A stretch of 64,000 nucleotides of DNA from Rhodobacteraceae bacterium M382 (GTDB lineage: Bacteria; Pseudomonadota; Alphaproteobacteria; Rhodobacterales; Rhodobacteraceae), in NCBI GenBank assembly GCA_025141015.1, contig CP081098.1, forward strand, positions 3,664,501-3,728,500. Reading direction: 5' to 3'. The notes beneath the pieces are model-generated. The model was given only the letters and a program-made list of their open reading frames with translations. It did not search any database and was not told the DNA's origin. The position numbers were made by a program, and so were the translations under genes. Shown piece by piece: positions 28,501-36,920 of this stretch. Position 1 is the stretch's first letter; each line of letters starts with the position of its first letter.

Positions 28501-28923
28501 CAAGGCCAGGACGGCGACGATGTGATTACCGGTTCGGCCTTCAGTGATCTAGTGTTCGGTGGCGCGGGAAATGACTTTGTCAACGGAGGCTTTGGCCACG
28601 ACCGGATCAACGGAGGGTCCGGGGCGGATAAGTTCTTCCATGTTGGTGTGGAGGGGCACGGGTCCGACTGGGTTCAGGACTATGCGTCAGCCGAGAGCGA
28701 TGTTCTGCTTTGGGGCGGTAGTGCTGCATCGGCCAGCGACTTCCAGGTGAACCTAGCGCATACCGAGAACGACGCTGGCGAACGCTCAGGCGACGATGCT
28801 GTGCAGGAAGGGTTCGTTATCTACAAACCTACAGGCCAGATCATCTGGGCATTGGTCGATGGTCAGGGACAGGATCAGATCAATTTGCAGATTGGGAGCG
28901 CGGTCTATGATCTGCTCGCCTAG
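25567..28923 (+). CDS. RTX-type calcium-binding repeat protein, 1118 aa
   Basis: Residues 1-~390 form beta-propeller-like repeats (GGFVIVWVSDGQD, YGQRFSANGDRVG; GGFVVTWTSEGQD, YAQRFDVDGEKLG). One Ig-like YQWTREGEDIAG unit follows. From about residue 480 to 1000 are many GGxGxDxL nonapeptides (GGAGNDSLIGG, GGEGNDTLFG), which bind calcium after secretion. The tail is identical to that of the divergent 881-aa protein. A type I-secreted surface or biofilm protein is likely. Start ATG 25567 has only a weak ribosome site. Confidence 0.88.
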   Translation: MTLQSPAFAPLSERSTASTDTEYDKDQTSVAALADGGFVIVWVSDGQDTSGKGVYGQRFSANGDRVGEEFRINTYTNNDQWQPAVSGFETGGFVVTWTSEGQDGSEGGVYAQRFDVDGEKLGVETRVSSPAVLDQSAPDVVTLPDGSYMIAWQAEDGDGDRVIYAQAFDPEGAKIGLRRIVSANDMDGNPDDTAQKVVLEALESGEIVAGWVSENVPAFRVFEDLSGEMGNVFYGERERSGSSGYGTTEAVAIVPVTDQTFVSYWEQYYYVYSSPASGSSAPGGSILSAVFDLDGSIVGDTDSRGYRALLPDFVYDPQYDQIARFGSTYTQVAYEAWDVSVRGEIVGESGTIGISLDDAFDPSVSLTTANSVLVGWHSRTEPTIEFQLFATNGATTGSVRIEGEIRIGATLTAIVEDLSDPDGVASQSYQWTREGEDIAGETGTSFTLTERDIDASVGVRLTVIDGKGVQALGSAYAPVILGDHFFGTELDDTLSGTRGGDLIEGLAGNDTIDSGVGGPDTILGGAGNDSIFGEGFNHVIAGDGDDTISGPGDYATVLGGNGNDHITLYANRGVISGGPGQDTLRGGWDASLSGGEGDDLIYGGVNSTVTGGLGRDEIILQGGSNLVNPGEGEDTIYLSDAEAPGDVVMGSSVDLDGDVLTGFAAQDAVVIENEVLLGAAVVELVDGNTRFGISLQSEPTGELSLLFEGDVRENGIEVFQKGDDIGIGVRSIPDAPRGTVRGNVFANTIVETTANQVFGGAGDDLITTSDFGSSQLFGEDGNDTVISGPATELLEGGAGNDSLVGNDGDDTLQGNDGNDTSNGGYGNDLIAGGTGDDLSFGGHGVDRLFGGEGNDTLFGEPDNDSLTGGAGNDSLIGGGHSDELFGEDGEDTLDGGSGNDRLLGDAGDDSLDGGSGSDTLNGGAGDDTILGGPHDDDLRDVIYAGEGNDSVDAGAGNDLVFGQDGNDTIAGGAGVDELQGQDGDDVITGSAFSDLVFGGAGNDFVNGGFGHDRINGGSGADKFFHVGVEGHGSDWVQDYASAESDVLLWGGSAASASDFQVNLAHTENDAGERSGDDAVQEGFVIYKPTGQIIWALVDGQGQDQINLQIGSAVYDLLA

Positions 28924-28968
28924 AGCGCGGGTGATCAAATAACGCCAGTTTCGGGAAACAAGAGTGAG

Positions 28969-28988
28969 CCCAGGCTAATTGGTCTGGG
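28969..28988 (+). terminator. Rho-independent terminator after the right RTX gene
   Basis: Mirror copy of 22410-22429: a CCCAGGC/GTCTGGG hairpin followed by TTTTCTTTT, 45 bp after the stop. Confidence 0.7.
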
Positions 28989-29237
28989 TTTTCTTTTGAG
29001 TAAATGCTGGGTTGCGTGAAAGCTTGAGCCCGCTGAACCTATCATCCAAGACCCAACAATTCTTGACGTTTCAAGACCAACCCATTGTCGGTTTGAACTT
29101 GGATTGAGGCCCACCATTGAAGTTACCCGATGTCGTTTCAGGCTCTCGTCCTGTCCGGGTGATCTTCCGGGAAGTTATAGGCGAGCCCGCTTCGACCTCC
29201 TCCCCCATCTCATAAAAACACAGTTAAGGAAAAGCCT

Positions 29238-31139
29238 ATGGCTCTAGCATCTGCTCAGACCATTGGGGCAGCTTGCTCTTTGCAGCATGGGTCTGCCTCG
29301 GTGGTACAATTATCATTAAGACCCTTCTATAGAGATTGTACCAGCTACGGTTCCAGCGATTTGCTCGAAGCTGTGACGTCTAGCCTGTTTGCCGAATTGG
29401 ATCGGCGTGGACAGGGTCAGCCGCCACAGGACGCAAAGATAGCGTTCAGCCAACTTGTAGCTGCTATGGTCGCTATGGCTGAAGGGGTAGCGCCCCCCGT
29501 TTTCTCCCTCTCCAGCCTTGATCCCGGGGTTGGGAAGACCACAACGTTGATCCACTTCGTCCAGCATCTCCTGAGGTCTGAACGTCATGACAGCGTGGCG
29601 GTCCTGCTTTGCGTCTCCCGGCTGGAGGAGATTGAACGTCTGGTCGAGGAGATGAACCTCAATAGGGCTGACTTCGCGGTCCTGACTTCTGACGAAGAGG
29701 TCAACCTTCTGAGTTCTGTACCGCCAAGCGAGGCCCGTGTTCTGTTCACCACCCACGCCATGGTCATGAGCCGTTGCCGCAGTAGCTTCAGGGATGCTGT
29801 TATCTTCCAGTATCAGGGCCAGGTCCGCGCTGTCCGGGTATGGGATGAGGCGATGCTTCGCAACGAGGTGGTCTCCCTCAACACGGATCAGCTTGCGTCC
29901 TTGCGTGACCCGCTGAGGTTCTTACATCCGGCGCTGGTTGAGCTGATCGAGAGGCTTGAGGGTGAACTTGAAACATCAGGTGGTCAAGGGATCTGCACTT
30001 GGCCTGACGTCGAAGAAACCACAGGGGTCAGCTTGTTGTCTGCCCGTCGGGGCCTGGAGCAACGACATGCCTCCTATCTCGACGCCCTCTACACTCTTTC
30101 AGGGCGATGCGTTCTCCTACGAAAGCCCAACAACGCTTCCACGGTCATCACTGCGCTCGACAGCCGAGACGCGATACCAGACGATCTGGCCCCTATGGTG
30201 ATCCTCGACGCCTCTGGGCGTGTTCGTGCGACCTATGAGCTTTGGGAGGAGCATCTGGGGAACCTCGTGCGACTGCCCTCAGCAGCCAAGAGCTACGGGA
30301 ACCTCACTGTCCACGTCATGGACAAGGGATCTGGGAAGAACGCTTGGTTGAAGAACGGTGAAGCTCTGGCTAGGGAGGTTGCCCAACTGATCGACAGCAA
30401 GCCCGAGGAGCAGTGGTTGGTTGTGTATCATAAGGGGGTCAAGAATGGGGCCATTCCAGATCAGATCAGGGGACTGCTCAGTTCAAACCCCGACCGTGCT
30501 AGATTCCTCAACTGGGGCAAGCATCAGGGAACGAACGAGTATCGCCATATCCAGAACGTCATATTGGCAGGTATGAACAACCACCCGGAGACAGACTATG
30601 AGGTGAAAGCGCGATACTATTGCGGCATCGCGAATGATAGCGAGTTCTCCAAGACCCTCGTGGAAGAGATGGCCGCAGGAGAACACATGCACCACATCTT
30701 GCAGGCTTTGTGTCGATCCGCAGTCAGGCTGGGCAGCGGCTCCGAGTGTGGTCCCTGCAACGCCTACATCATCGCCCCGAAGCGGTCAGGAATTCGTAAA
30801 CTACTACCCAAGGTCTTCCCCGGCTGCGAGATCAGGGCATGGAAGCCCAGCAAGAGCAAACCCAAAGGCAAGGTTCAAGAGGCGTTGACCTACATCGAGA
30901 GGTTCTTCGATGGTTATCCTGAAGGGACGTTGCCGTTCACCAAACTGCGGTCCACTCTTGGCTATGACGCTTCCAACTTTCGACGCCGCATCCGCAACCA
31001 CGAAACCTTCAAGGCCGGGTTGGCAGACATGGGGGTTGCGGAAGTCACCACAGGTAAAACTGAATGTCGCAACGCTTTCACAATGACTTGGGGTGGTATC
31101 GGCTTTGTGGACGACTCCTGCTTCATCGCGGATGTTTGA
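29238..31139 (+). CDS. P-loop ATPase / helicase-like protein, 633 aa (right copy)
   Basis: Residue-for-residue identical to the product at 20259-22160, with the same Walker A (DPGVGKTTT), Walker B-like WDEA and QALCRSAVR motifs. It is transcribed rightward, toward the integrase. Full identity over 1.9 kb means either a very recent duplication or continuing gene conversion between the arms. The ~310 bp before it, after the RTX stop, hold only the terminator and its promoter region. Confidence 0.7.
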   Translation: MALASAQTIGAACSLQHGSASVVQLSLRPFYRDCTSYGSSDLLEAVTSSLFAELDRRGQGQPPQDAKIAFSQLVAAMVAMAEGVAPPVFSLSSLDPGVGKTTTLIHFVQHLLRSERHDSVAVLLCVSRLEEIERLVEEMNLNRADFAVLTSDEEVNLLSSVPPSEARVLFTTHAMVMSRCRSSFRDAVIFQYQGQVRAVRVWDEAMLRNEVVSLNTDQLASLRDPLRFLHPALVELIERLEGELETSGGQGICTWPDVEETTGVSLLSARRGLEQRHASYLDALYTLSGRCVLLRKPNNASTVITALDSRDAIPDDLAPMVILDASGRVRATYELWEEHLGNLVRLPSAAKSYGNLTVHVMDKGSGKNAWLKNGEALAREVAQLIDSKPEEQWLVVYHKGVKNGAIPDQIRGLLSSNPDRARFLNWGKHQGTNEYRHIQNVILAGMNNHPETDYEVKARYYCGIANDSEFSKTLVEEMAAGEHMHHILQALCRSAVRLGSGSECGPCNAYIIAPKRSGIRKLLPKVFPGCEIRAWKPSKSKPKGKVQEALTYIERFFDGYPEGTLPFTKLRSTLGYDASNFRRRIRNHETFKAGLADMGVAEVTTGKTECRNAFTMTWGGIGFVDDSCFIADV

Positions 31140-31427
31140 GCCAGAAAAATGTGAGCGCCTCAACATATATCGGGGCGTTCGCACTTCCCCCCATGGCTTC
31201 AATGCCACCCAGCACTCCAGCAAACAACTATAAGCGCCGCTCCAGCATACGCAATGTGAGTACGCCCCCGGGAATCGCACTGAGCCAAGCCAGCAATGGG
31301 GTCTTCGCGCCGCCGTAGTACAAACCGTAGTACACAACGCGCCTGTTGACCTTGGCTTGGCTGTCGCGATACCCCTTGTTTTGCTGACGGGAGGCCTGAA
31401 GAAGGTGCCTGTAACGGGAATAGAACA

Positions 31428-31515
31428 CCGCCCCCGGGCACCATTTCCAACAGGTAAGCTACTGTTTCCCTTCAGCTTTAACTGGAGCTGATCAAGGGCG
31501 TAGTACATGCTGGAG
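31428..31515 (+). repeat. 88-bp inverted repeat, copy 1 (downstream of integrase)
   Basis: Identical to the reverse complement of 32686-32773 (coordinates sum to 64201). It contains 19 bp of att-like sequence, the leader region of the integrase, and a start codon with three codons (atgctggag). It ends exactly at the integrase stop codon (31516). Its first 19 bp are also the tip of the 3.18-kb arm. Confidence 0.9.
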
Positions 31516-32694
31516 CTATGCCGTTGCTTCCAGCCATTTGCTCAGCACTTCAAGCGGATAGCCCTTGCCATATCCATGCCCTACGCCTTCGGTTTGCCAG
31601 CCACCTATCTGGTCGACGATGTCGGACGGACACTCGACAGCGCGAAGCCTGTCACGCATCGAATGACGAAAGCTGTGCATGGTGCAACGGCTTGGTACAT
31701 ATGGCTTCATCCATTTGTTCAGCGCGGCACTGGCAGAATTAGCGTTCGTGGTTTTCGATTTGTTGTACCGGGGAAAAGCGAACTGGCTGTCAGTGTTCTT
31801 AGAGAGCAAGCGCTTGGCGGCCCATAGTGACGCCCCGACCAGAGGCACCTTTCGGTTGCTGCCTGATGTCTTCAGCCGACGCCAAGGATGCTCTTGGACA
31901 ACTACGTGAGGCAATGGGTCATTCAGCTCGAAATCCTCTTTGAGCAAACCCGCAGCTTCTGCAAGCCGCATCCCTGTGTCCGAGACCAAAGCAACCAGCC
32001 ATCGCAAGTCGTCATCAAGGGACCGGCATTTGGATTGCAGAGAGCGGATCGCTTCGATTGGCATAGGTTCACGATCTTCGACACCGGCACTTCTGTCGTA
32101 GTACACACCAGCGAATGGGTTGGTCAGTGTGATACCGGCTTCAGAAGCAGCGAAGTTGATGACTGATCTGACGGTCCCAAAGATGCGGGTGATACTGCTA
32201 CCCGCTAATTCTCGCTCCACCAGCTCGTCGCGAAACGCATTGGCATCCGCCTTGGTATAGCTTCTGATGTCTTTGTCCCCGCAGACATCCAAGACATAGC
32301 CACACGACCGCTCAGCAGCCCTGTGGAAGGTGATTGGACGTCCTTGCCCCTTCAGCTGCAGATAGACTGACACAGCTTCTGAGAGCTTTACGGCGTCAAC
32401 GCTGGCTTGATCGGTGCATGACATCGAAGACCCAAACTCGGCGGCAGCTCCCATCCTCAGAAGATGCTTGCCCGGTAGGTCTACGTCTTGGATGCGTAGA
32501 TGGTACCAGTGTTCATCCAGTTGCTGAGCAGCTCTTTGCGCTCGGGACTTTGCAACCACTGCTGATCTTGTCCGCAGCGAGAACGATATTTTTCCGGTGG
32601 TATAGTGGTGATCGAGGTCCTTCGGGACCCGTCGTGTGAAGTAGAAGACCCCTGCTTTTACAAATGAGAAGGGAACGGTTTTGTTCTCCAGCAT
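31516..32694 (-). CDS. Tyrosine recombinase / integrase of the outer unit, 392 aa
   Basis: Phage-integrase fold with the catalytic Arg I in SDTGMRLAEAAGL, HxxR in MHSFRHSMRDRL, and the late GGWQ-H-Tyr box (GGWQTEGVGHGYGKGY). An N-terminal arm-binding/SAM-like region (FYFTRRVPKDL) precedes it. The start ATG (32694) lies 64 bp from the 47-bp att, as in many tRNA-targeting islands. The open frame from codon 4 to the stop is bracketed exactly by the 88-bp inverted repeats. It is not closely similar by eye to the second integrase at 50962. Confidence 0.9.
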   Translation of the reverse strand: MLENKTVPFSFVKAGVFYFTRRVPKDLDHHYTTGKISFSLRTRSAVVAKSRAQRAAQQLDEHWYHLRIQDVDLPGKHLLRMGAAAEFGSSMSCTDQASVDAVKLSEAVSVYLQLKGQGRPITFHRAAERSCGYVLDVCGDKDIRSYTKADANAFRDELVERELAGSSITRIFGTVRSVINFAASEAGITLTNPFAGVYYDRSAGVEDREPMPIEAIRSLQSKCRSLDDDLRWLVALVSDTGMRLAEAAGLLKEDFELNDPLPHVVVQEHPWRRLKTSGSNRKVPLVGASLWAAKRLLSKNTDSQFAFPRYNKSKTTNANSASAALNKWMKPYVPSRCTMHSFRHSMRDRLRAVECPSDIVDQIGGWQTEGVGHGYGKGYPLEVLSKWLEATA

Positions 32695-32773
32695 GTACTA
32701 CGCCCTTGATCAGCTCCAGTTAAAGCTGAAGGGAAACAGTAGCTTACCTGTTGGAAATGGTGCCCGGGGGCGG
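32686..32773 (-). repeat. 88-bp inverted repeat, copy 2 (integrase start and leader)
   Basis: Holds the first three codons of the integrase, its 5' leader and the first part of the att. It pairs with 31428-31515. Inversion between the two copies would leave the integrase reading frame and leader intact in either orientation. Confidence 0.9.
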
Positions 32774-32804
32774 AATCGAACCACCGACACGAGGATTTTC
32801 AATC
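32758..32804 (+). repeat. att site, 47-bp copy of the tRNA-Phe 3' end
   Basis: Perfect direct repeat of 52249-52295, in the same orientation. It covers the 3' CCA, acceptor, T-arm, variable region and half of the anticodon arm of tRNA-Phe. The downstream tRNA sequence is missing, so this is not a functional tRNA gene. It serves as left boundary of the inner element and right boundary of the outer unit. Confidence 0.92.
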
Positions 32805-32982
32805 ACATTACCAATAATGAAAACAAGTGGTTATTAGTGAGTGTCGAATTTTTTGTATAACTTTCGCTGGTCACCCAAAAATAAACATTCAAGCAATTGA
32901 AATAACTCGGATTTTCAAGTCAGGACCTCTTTCCACGGAACGTAATTTGGAAAAATTGTACTTCAGTAGCAGGCTAACAACC

Positions 32983-34968
32983 TCAGTGACTTGGTGTGCC
33001 CAGCTTTGGTCGCTTCGATAGTTCCGAGGGAGTAACTCGATTTCCCTGCAGCTTAAACAACGTAACTGTGTAACTGGTTTCACCACCAACTGGCCTCCAT
33101 CTCGAAATTTGAATACAGTCACGCAAATCACTCACTTCGCCCTGCACATCACCCAAGCTCAAAACGCCTAGAAAACAGAAATTTGTTTGAGCTGCTTGGT
33201 AGGTCGTTGCTTGAGGTGCAAACTTACTTGCCGTTTCAGCAGACGTGTTTGCTTGTTTGGTCCTCTTAAGCTCCAGCACGGTTTGAATATTCTCGGAGTT
33301 CACGACGATATCGGCCCTTCCACCACCAAGCATTCGGGGCTCGTATGACAAGTTGACGCCGTTTCGACCTAGCAAATAGCTATGGAGGTCTTCCTGAAAG
33401 TGCTCCTCTTTAGCATTTTCAACCTCTTCCTTCATTAGGTAAGCGAGATCACTAAGCGTTCTTCTTGGAGAGTTTAGTCTCTCAGAGATGAATCCTATTA
33501 GAACGTCGAGCAAGTAGAAAAATGTTGACGTCGCGTGTGGGAATTTGACTATGTCATCTTTCTCGTCACATGTTCTGAGATAACCTGCCACATGCTCCAA
33601 GATCGCCACGCGAGCCGGGGTGGGTACTTTAGCTCTAAAGTGGTCACCAGCCAGCACCATTGCCTCTTGAATGGATTCCTCAGTCCAACTACTCCCTGCG
33701 CCAAATATGAGGCCTACGGTATCAGTTTTTAGCGCCTGCTCTGATACCTGCATGGGGTTTCTGAGCACCCCGTTCTTAAGTCGAGAGCTAATATCAGAGT
33801 AGATAGCTTGCCAGTTATCGTCCCCTTCCTTTTCCCCCGCAGACTTCAGCCATCGAGCGGTGGCCGCTAACTGATAGTTTGAACGTTGGATACGCCCCAC
33901 AATTGGCGGTGAAACAATGTCTTCAATGCTACCAGAACTGTCACGCCCAAAAATCGTTGAAGAAGCTGAAAGAAGAAAAAACAACTCTTCCTCAATCACA
34001 CGGGCAGCTTCCAACCAGATTTCGTCTTCCAGAGACCGAGATAGATCGCAGAGCTTGGATGCAAATGTTATCCATTGGGTTGCGGCCAATTTTTCCGAAC
34101 CAACAAACTTGTTATGGGAATTACTCTGATCGTGATAGGCAAAAAACTGGAATGATAACCTCCTCAAGCTCTCCAAGTCGCCAGCACTCGGAAAAGACTT
34201 TTCTCTATGACATTGAAGAAGAAAACTCAGGCACAGGGAAAAAAGCTCAGCCTCGGTTCGTCCAGATTCCACTGAATCGTCAGACAAAAAAAGAGACCTA
34301 GCAGCTTCAAAATTATCAACGGCATCGCTAGCACTAGAGGAATCCAAACCTTCTCGAAGTTTGATTAGGCCAAGCTGGAAACGCGCTTCTGCAGCTGCTT
34401 CACGCCACTCAAGAAACCTCTCCAAATGTGCTTCTGCCTCACTCAAGTCAGCATGATGCGACAAAGCACCTACTATAGCGGACACATATTTGATGAAGCG
34501 TTCGTCCTCGTCGTCAGCAATCGAAAAAAAGGTTGAACGCAAGCGACGAAAGTGAGCCGGGCTATGCAATGCAAGAATGGCAACAGCTTGCAAGGCTTGG
34601 CCCCGCAAAGCCGCAAAAAGGCTCCGGTCACTGAAAATCTCCATCAGCTTGTCAACTGCCTCAGGAAAGTTTGAGAGGAACGCAAGACGAAAACTTGGCG
34701 AGACTATGAATGCATTTGAAAGAGACGCAAAACCTCCAGGGTCTGTTGCATCTCCTAATAACTCACATAACAATGAGCTCTGACCTTCGAACACTGGTGC
34801 TTCAGATAGCCAGTGTAGAAAAGCTCCAGACAACGGGGGGCGGCGGAACCTTGAAGACCATAGCTCCCGAATAGTCGTGATGTCGACTTCGGCAGCCGTG
34901 AGCGCGCTATCGTTAAGCAAAGCGTCTATTATTAGCGGCTCCCAAGTTTCACTCGCAGAACCTCTCAA
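32983..34968 (-). CDS. Helical-repeat protein with C-terminal PD-(D/E)XK nuclease (ABC-3C effector)
   Basis: 661 aa. Residues 1-~500 are predicted all-helical and TPR-like (RFLEWREAAAEARFQLGLI; FEAARSLFLSDDS). The last ~140 residues carry a restriction-nuclease core: helix Glu in FQEDLHSYLLG, GGGRADIVV with the metal-binding Asp, LELKR for ExK, then a Q...TYQAA motif. It starts at TTG 34968, overlapping the ATPase stop (TTGA). As third gene after a middle component and an SMC-like ATPase, it is the likely DNA-degrading effector of a Lamassu/ABC-3C system. An effector placed last, with such a long helical N-terminus, is not the arrangement I know for classical LmuA. Confidence 0.78.
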   Translation of the reverse strand: MRGSASETWEPLIIDALLNDSALTAAEVDITTIRELWSSRFRRPPLSGAFLHWLSEAPVFEGQSSLLCELLGDATDPGGFASLSNAFIVSPSFRLAFLSNFPEAVDKLMEIFSDRSLFAALRGQALQAVAILALHSPAHFRRLRSTFFSIADDEDERFIKYVSAIVGALSHHADLSEAEAHLERFLEWREAAAEARFQLGLIKLREGLDSSSASDAVDNFEAARSLFLSDDSVESGRTEAELFSLCLSFLLQCHREKSFPSAGDLESLRRLSFQFFAYHDQSNSHNKFVGSEKLAATQWITFASKLCDLSRSLEDEIWLEAARVIEEELFFLLSASSTIFGRDSSGSIEDIVSPPIVGRIQRSNYQLAATARWLKSAGEKEGDDNWQAIYSDISSRLKNGVLRNPMQVSEQALKTDTVGLIFGAGSSWTEESIQEAMVLAGDHFRAKVPTPARVAILEHVAGYLRTCDEKDDIVKFPHATSTFFYLLDVLIGFISERLNSPRRTLSDLAYLMKEEVENAKEEHFQEDLHSYLLGRNGVNLSYEPRMLGGGRADIVVNSENIQTVLELKRTKQANTSAETASKFAPQATTYQAAQTNFCFLGVLSLGDVQGEVSDLRDCIQISRWRPVGGETSYTVTLFKLQGNRVTPSELSKRPKLGTPSH

Positions 34969-36920
34969 AACAAGTACTCATCACCTTTGGCCAGCTTATA
35001 GTCAGCAAATCTCTTAGATTCAAAACTGTCTTTCCGCGTCACAGAAGAAATGAAGATTTGAAGATCATCATCTTCGTCCGCCAACTCGGATATTGACCGC
35101 ATTATCTCATCGAAATCGTTGTCCGAAATTTCTTCGGACTTAGCCGAGTCAAAGAACAATATTCCAGGATGTCGACCTCGGCCTGTTTGCGCTGAAATCT
35201 TCGCAATCGTGATTGACGCCGCTATACGGAACCTTAGCTTTTCACCGGGACTGAGTTTTGTGTATGTAGTGTCGGTATCAGCAATGTGGATTGCTGTTTT
35301 ACTTGATGTCCACTCCACCTGCTTCAGGTGCTTTACTCCCAGCTTAGTAGCTACGCCCCTAATAACTTCAGATGCGTCCTTGAAGAGCTGCTCTTCTTGC
35401 TCCGAAAACATTTGTTTCGTTGCTTTCTGAGTTTCATCCAAGATTTTCACCGACAGAAGGTCTGAGTCTTGAACTACTTTCGGAACGCTTGAAATGGCAG
35501 CACCAAGCTCCTTGATTGCCAGTTCAAGTGCGGATCGCTTCGCGACTTGAACAGAAAGATGATCAGAGTCTGAAAGTTTCTTCTCCAACTCACCTTGGTC
35601 TTTAACTGTTTTCGACAGTCGACTTTCAAGCCGTTCACGATCCTTTCTTAGATATACTATTTCCTCTTTAATTACGTTTATTTGACCCTCTGCTTCGTCA
35701 ATTTCTGTAGACAGTTGCACAAAATCGGAGTCTTCTAAATCGGCTTTGTTGGGGCTGCTATCTTTGCAGAGAGGGCAGCTATCTCCAGGCTGCGCCATCT
35801 CGGCGACTTCGCGAAAACTCGTTGATTCGCACGACGGGCAGCATACCGGCTCAAGTTTTCGAAAAATCAGACCCGCATTTTGCTCTTCTATCTTCGCCTG
35901 AAGCAACCTTTTCAGCTTCACCCATTCTGAACGCAACATCTCCAGCTCAGCTTTTTTTCGACTGATGGATAGGCCCGTAGAATTAAGATCGCTTTGAAGG
36001 TGTACGGCGTCTTTAGTGAGGTTTTTCATTTCATCTTCATCTAGGCGTGCCTGACGCTCCAATTCCGTTCTCTCAGGCAGCTCACCCAACTGGCGATTAA
36101 GTTCTTCCAAAGCTTTGGAAGAACTGTTTTCCGAACTATTGGCTTTTTTATCGCTGGACTTCTTAAGCAAAATTTTGTGCATCGCAGATGCTCGGCTTTG
36201 GGTGGAAACCCAAGGCAAACCGATGAATGTTTGCAATAGTCTCTGAGAGTATCCGGCAATGTGGTCACCTACGATTGCTCCTTCGCTACTGGAAACAAAG
36301 AGAGCCGAAGCCATGGCAGGCCAACCGTGAGGAACTAGTTTCTCCTTCTTCAGCGTCGTGTACATCTTGTCAAAGCTAAGTTCCCTCATGAACAACTGGT
36401 CCATAAATTCACTAAGGTCAGATAAGGGACCTTGAAAAACAACATTGGTATTGTCGCCGCCATCACGAGATAGAATAGCTTGGCCAGACACAGGGTCGCT
36501 AAGAGACTCCACGTGGAGTTTATAATCTGATGCACCTATCGAGAATGCAGCCTCAACCTGATCGATCCAGTGCATCGTGACTGGAGAAACCTTCTCAAAA
36601 TTCCCTCTTAGAACGCTGTAAAGGAGATTGAGTATTGTGGACTTTCCGACCAAGTTGACCTCTTCGGAAAAAACCCCAAAAAGTCCAGCCCGAAGCCCCT
36701 CCCATTCAAAGGCGAACGGTCCATCATCCTCAGTTCCTGTTTTGGTGCCAGAGAATTTGATTCTATGAAACCGAATTGCTTTCCTTTCTGGGATCGCAGA
36801 TTGAGGCTCAACACCGTATTCAGAATGAACCTGCTTCACAACATTAACCGCTACGCCCGACTTGCGAGCAATTTCCGCATACCACTCTTCCAATGAAAGA
36901 GCATTCTTCGCTTCAAGCAT
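34965..36920 (-). CDS. SMC/Rad50-like ABC ATPase, LmuB-like
   Basis: 651 aa. Walker A at about residues 88-95 (VNLVGKST; the first Gly is replaced). Coiled coils (~270-350 and ~395-480) flank a zinc hook with two CxxC pairs (CPSC 361-364, CPLC 382-385). The ABC signature is LSPGEKLRF, and the Walker B-like ILFFDS has Ser where Glu is usual. It overlaps the upstream middle component by 8 bp. LmuB of Lamassu and the ABC-3C ATPases share this build; they sense invading DNA and release an effector. The altered Walker residues suggest slow or regulated ATP hydrolysis. Confidence 0.82.
   Translation of the reverse strand: MLEAKNALSLEEWYAEIARKSGVAVNVVKQVHSEYGVEPQSAIPERKAIRFHRIKFSGTKTGTEDDGPFAFEWEGLRAGLFGVFSEEVNLVGKSTILNLLYSVLRGNFEKVSPVTMHWIDQVEAAFSIGASDYKLHVESLSDPVSGQAILSRDGGDNTNVVFQGPLSDLSEFMDQLFMRELSFDKMYTTLKKEKLVPHGWPAMASALFVSSSEGAIVGDHIAGYSQRLLQTFIGLPWVSTQSRASAMHKILLKKSSDKKANSSENSSSKALEELNRQLGELPERTELERQARLDEDEMKNLTKDAVHLQSDLNSTGLSISRKKAELEMLRSEWVKLKRLLQAKIEEQNAGLIFRKLEPVCCPSCESTSFREVAEMAQPGDSCPLCKDSSPNKADLEDSDFVQLSTEIDEAEGQINVIKEEIVYLRKDRERLESRLSKTVKDQGELEKKLSDSDHLSVQVAKRSALELAIKELGAAISSVPKVVQDSDLLSVKILDETQKATKQMFSEQEEQLFKDASEVIRGVATKLGVKHLKQVEWTSSKTAIHIADTDTTYTKLSPGEKLRFRIAASITIAKISAQTGRGRHPGILFFDSAKSEEISDNDFDEIMRSISELADEDDDLQIFISSVTRKDSFESKRFADYKLAKGDEYLF

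Larger units (their letters stand above)
28264..31446 (-). repeat. Right arm of the 3,183-bp inverted repeat
   Basis: Reverse complement of 19952-23134. Identity begins at 28264, inside the RTX gene at the shared GACCG sequence, and ends at 31446 in CCATTT, directly before the segment shared with the 88-bp inverted repeat. The outermost 19 bp are an inverted att-like copy. Confidence 0.93.
19952..32804. mobile_element. Outer tRNA-Phe island unit built of nested inverted repeats
   Basis: About 12.9 kb. The left end has a 19-bp copy of the att-flanking sequence (19952-19970) and the right end has the full 47-bp att (32758-32804). A tyrosine integrase gene lies just inside the right att, the same architecture as the inner element. 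Content: two 3,183-bp inverted arms, two RTX-type genes between them, and the integrase bracketed by an 88-bp inverted repeat. The boundaries are inferred from the repeats. Confidence 0.65.

Noticed and set aside
19952-31446. The inverted repeat as a composite transposon
   Set aside because: No transposase in the arms and no target-site duplication; the arm ends coincide with the tRNA att sequence instead.
32758-32804. A second tRNA-Phe gene
   Set aside because: Only the 3' 47 nt of the tRNA are present; D-arm and 5' acceptor strand are missing.
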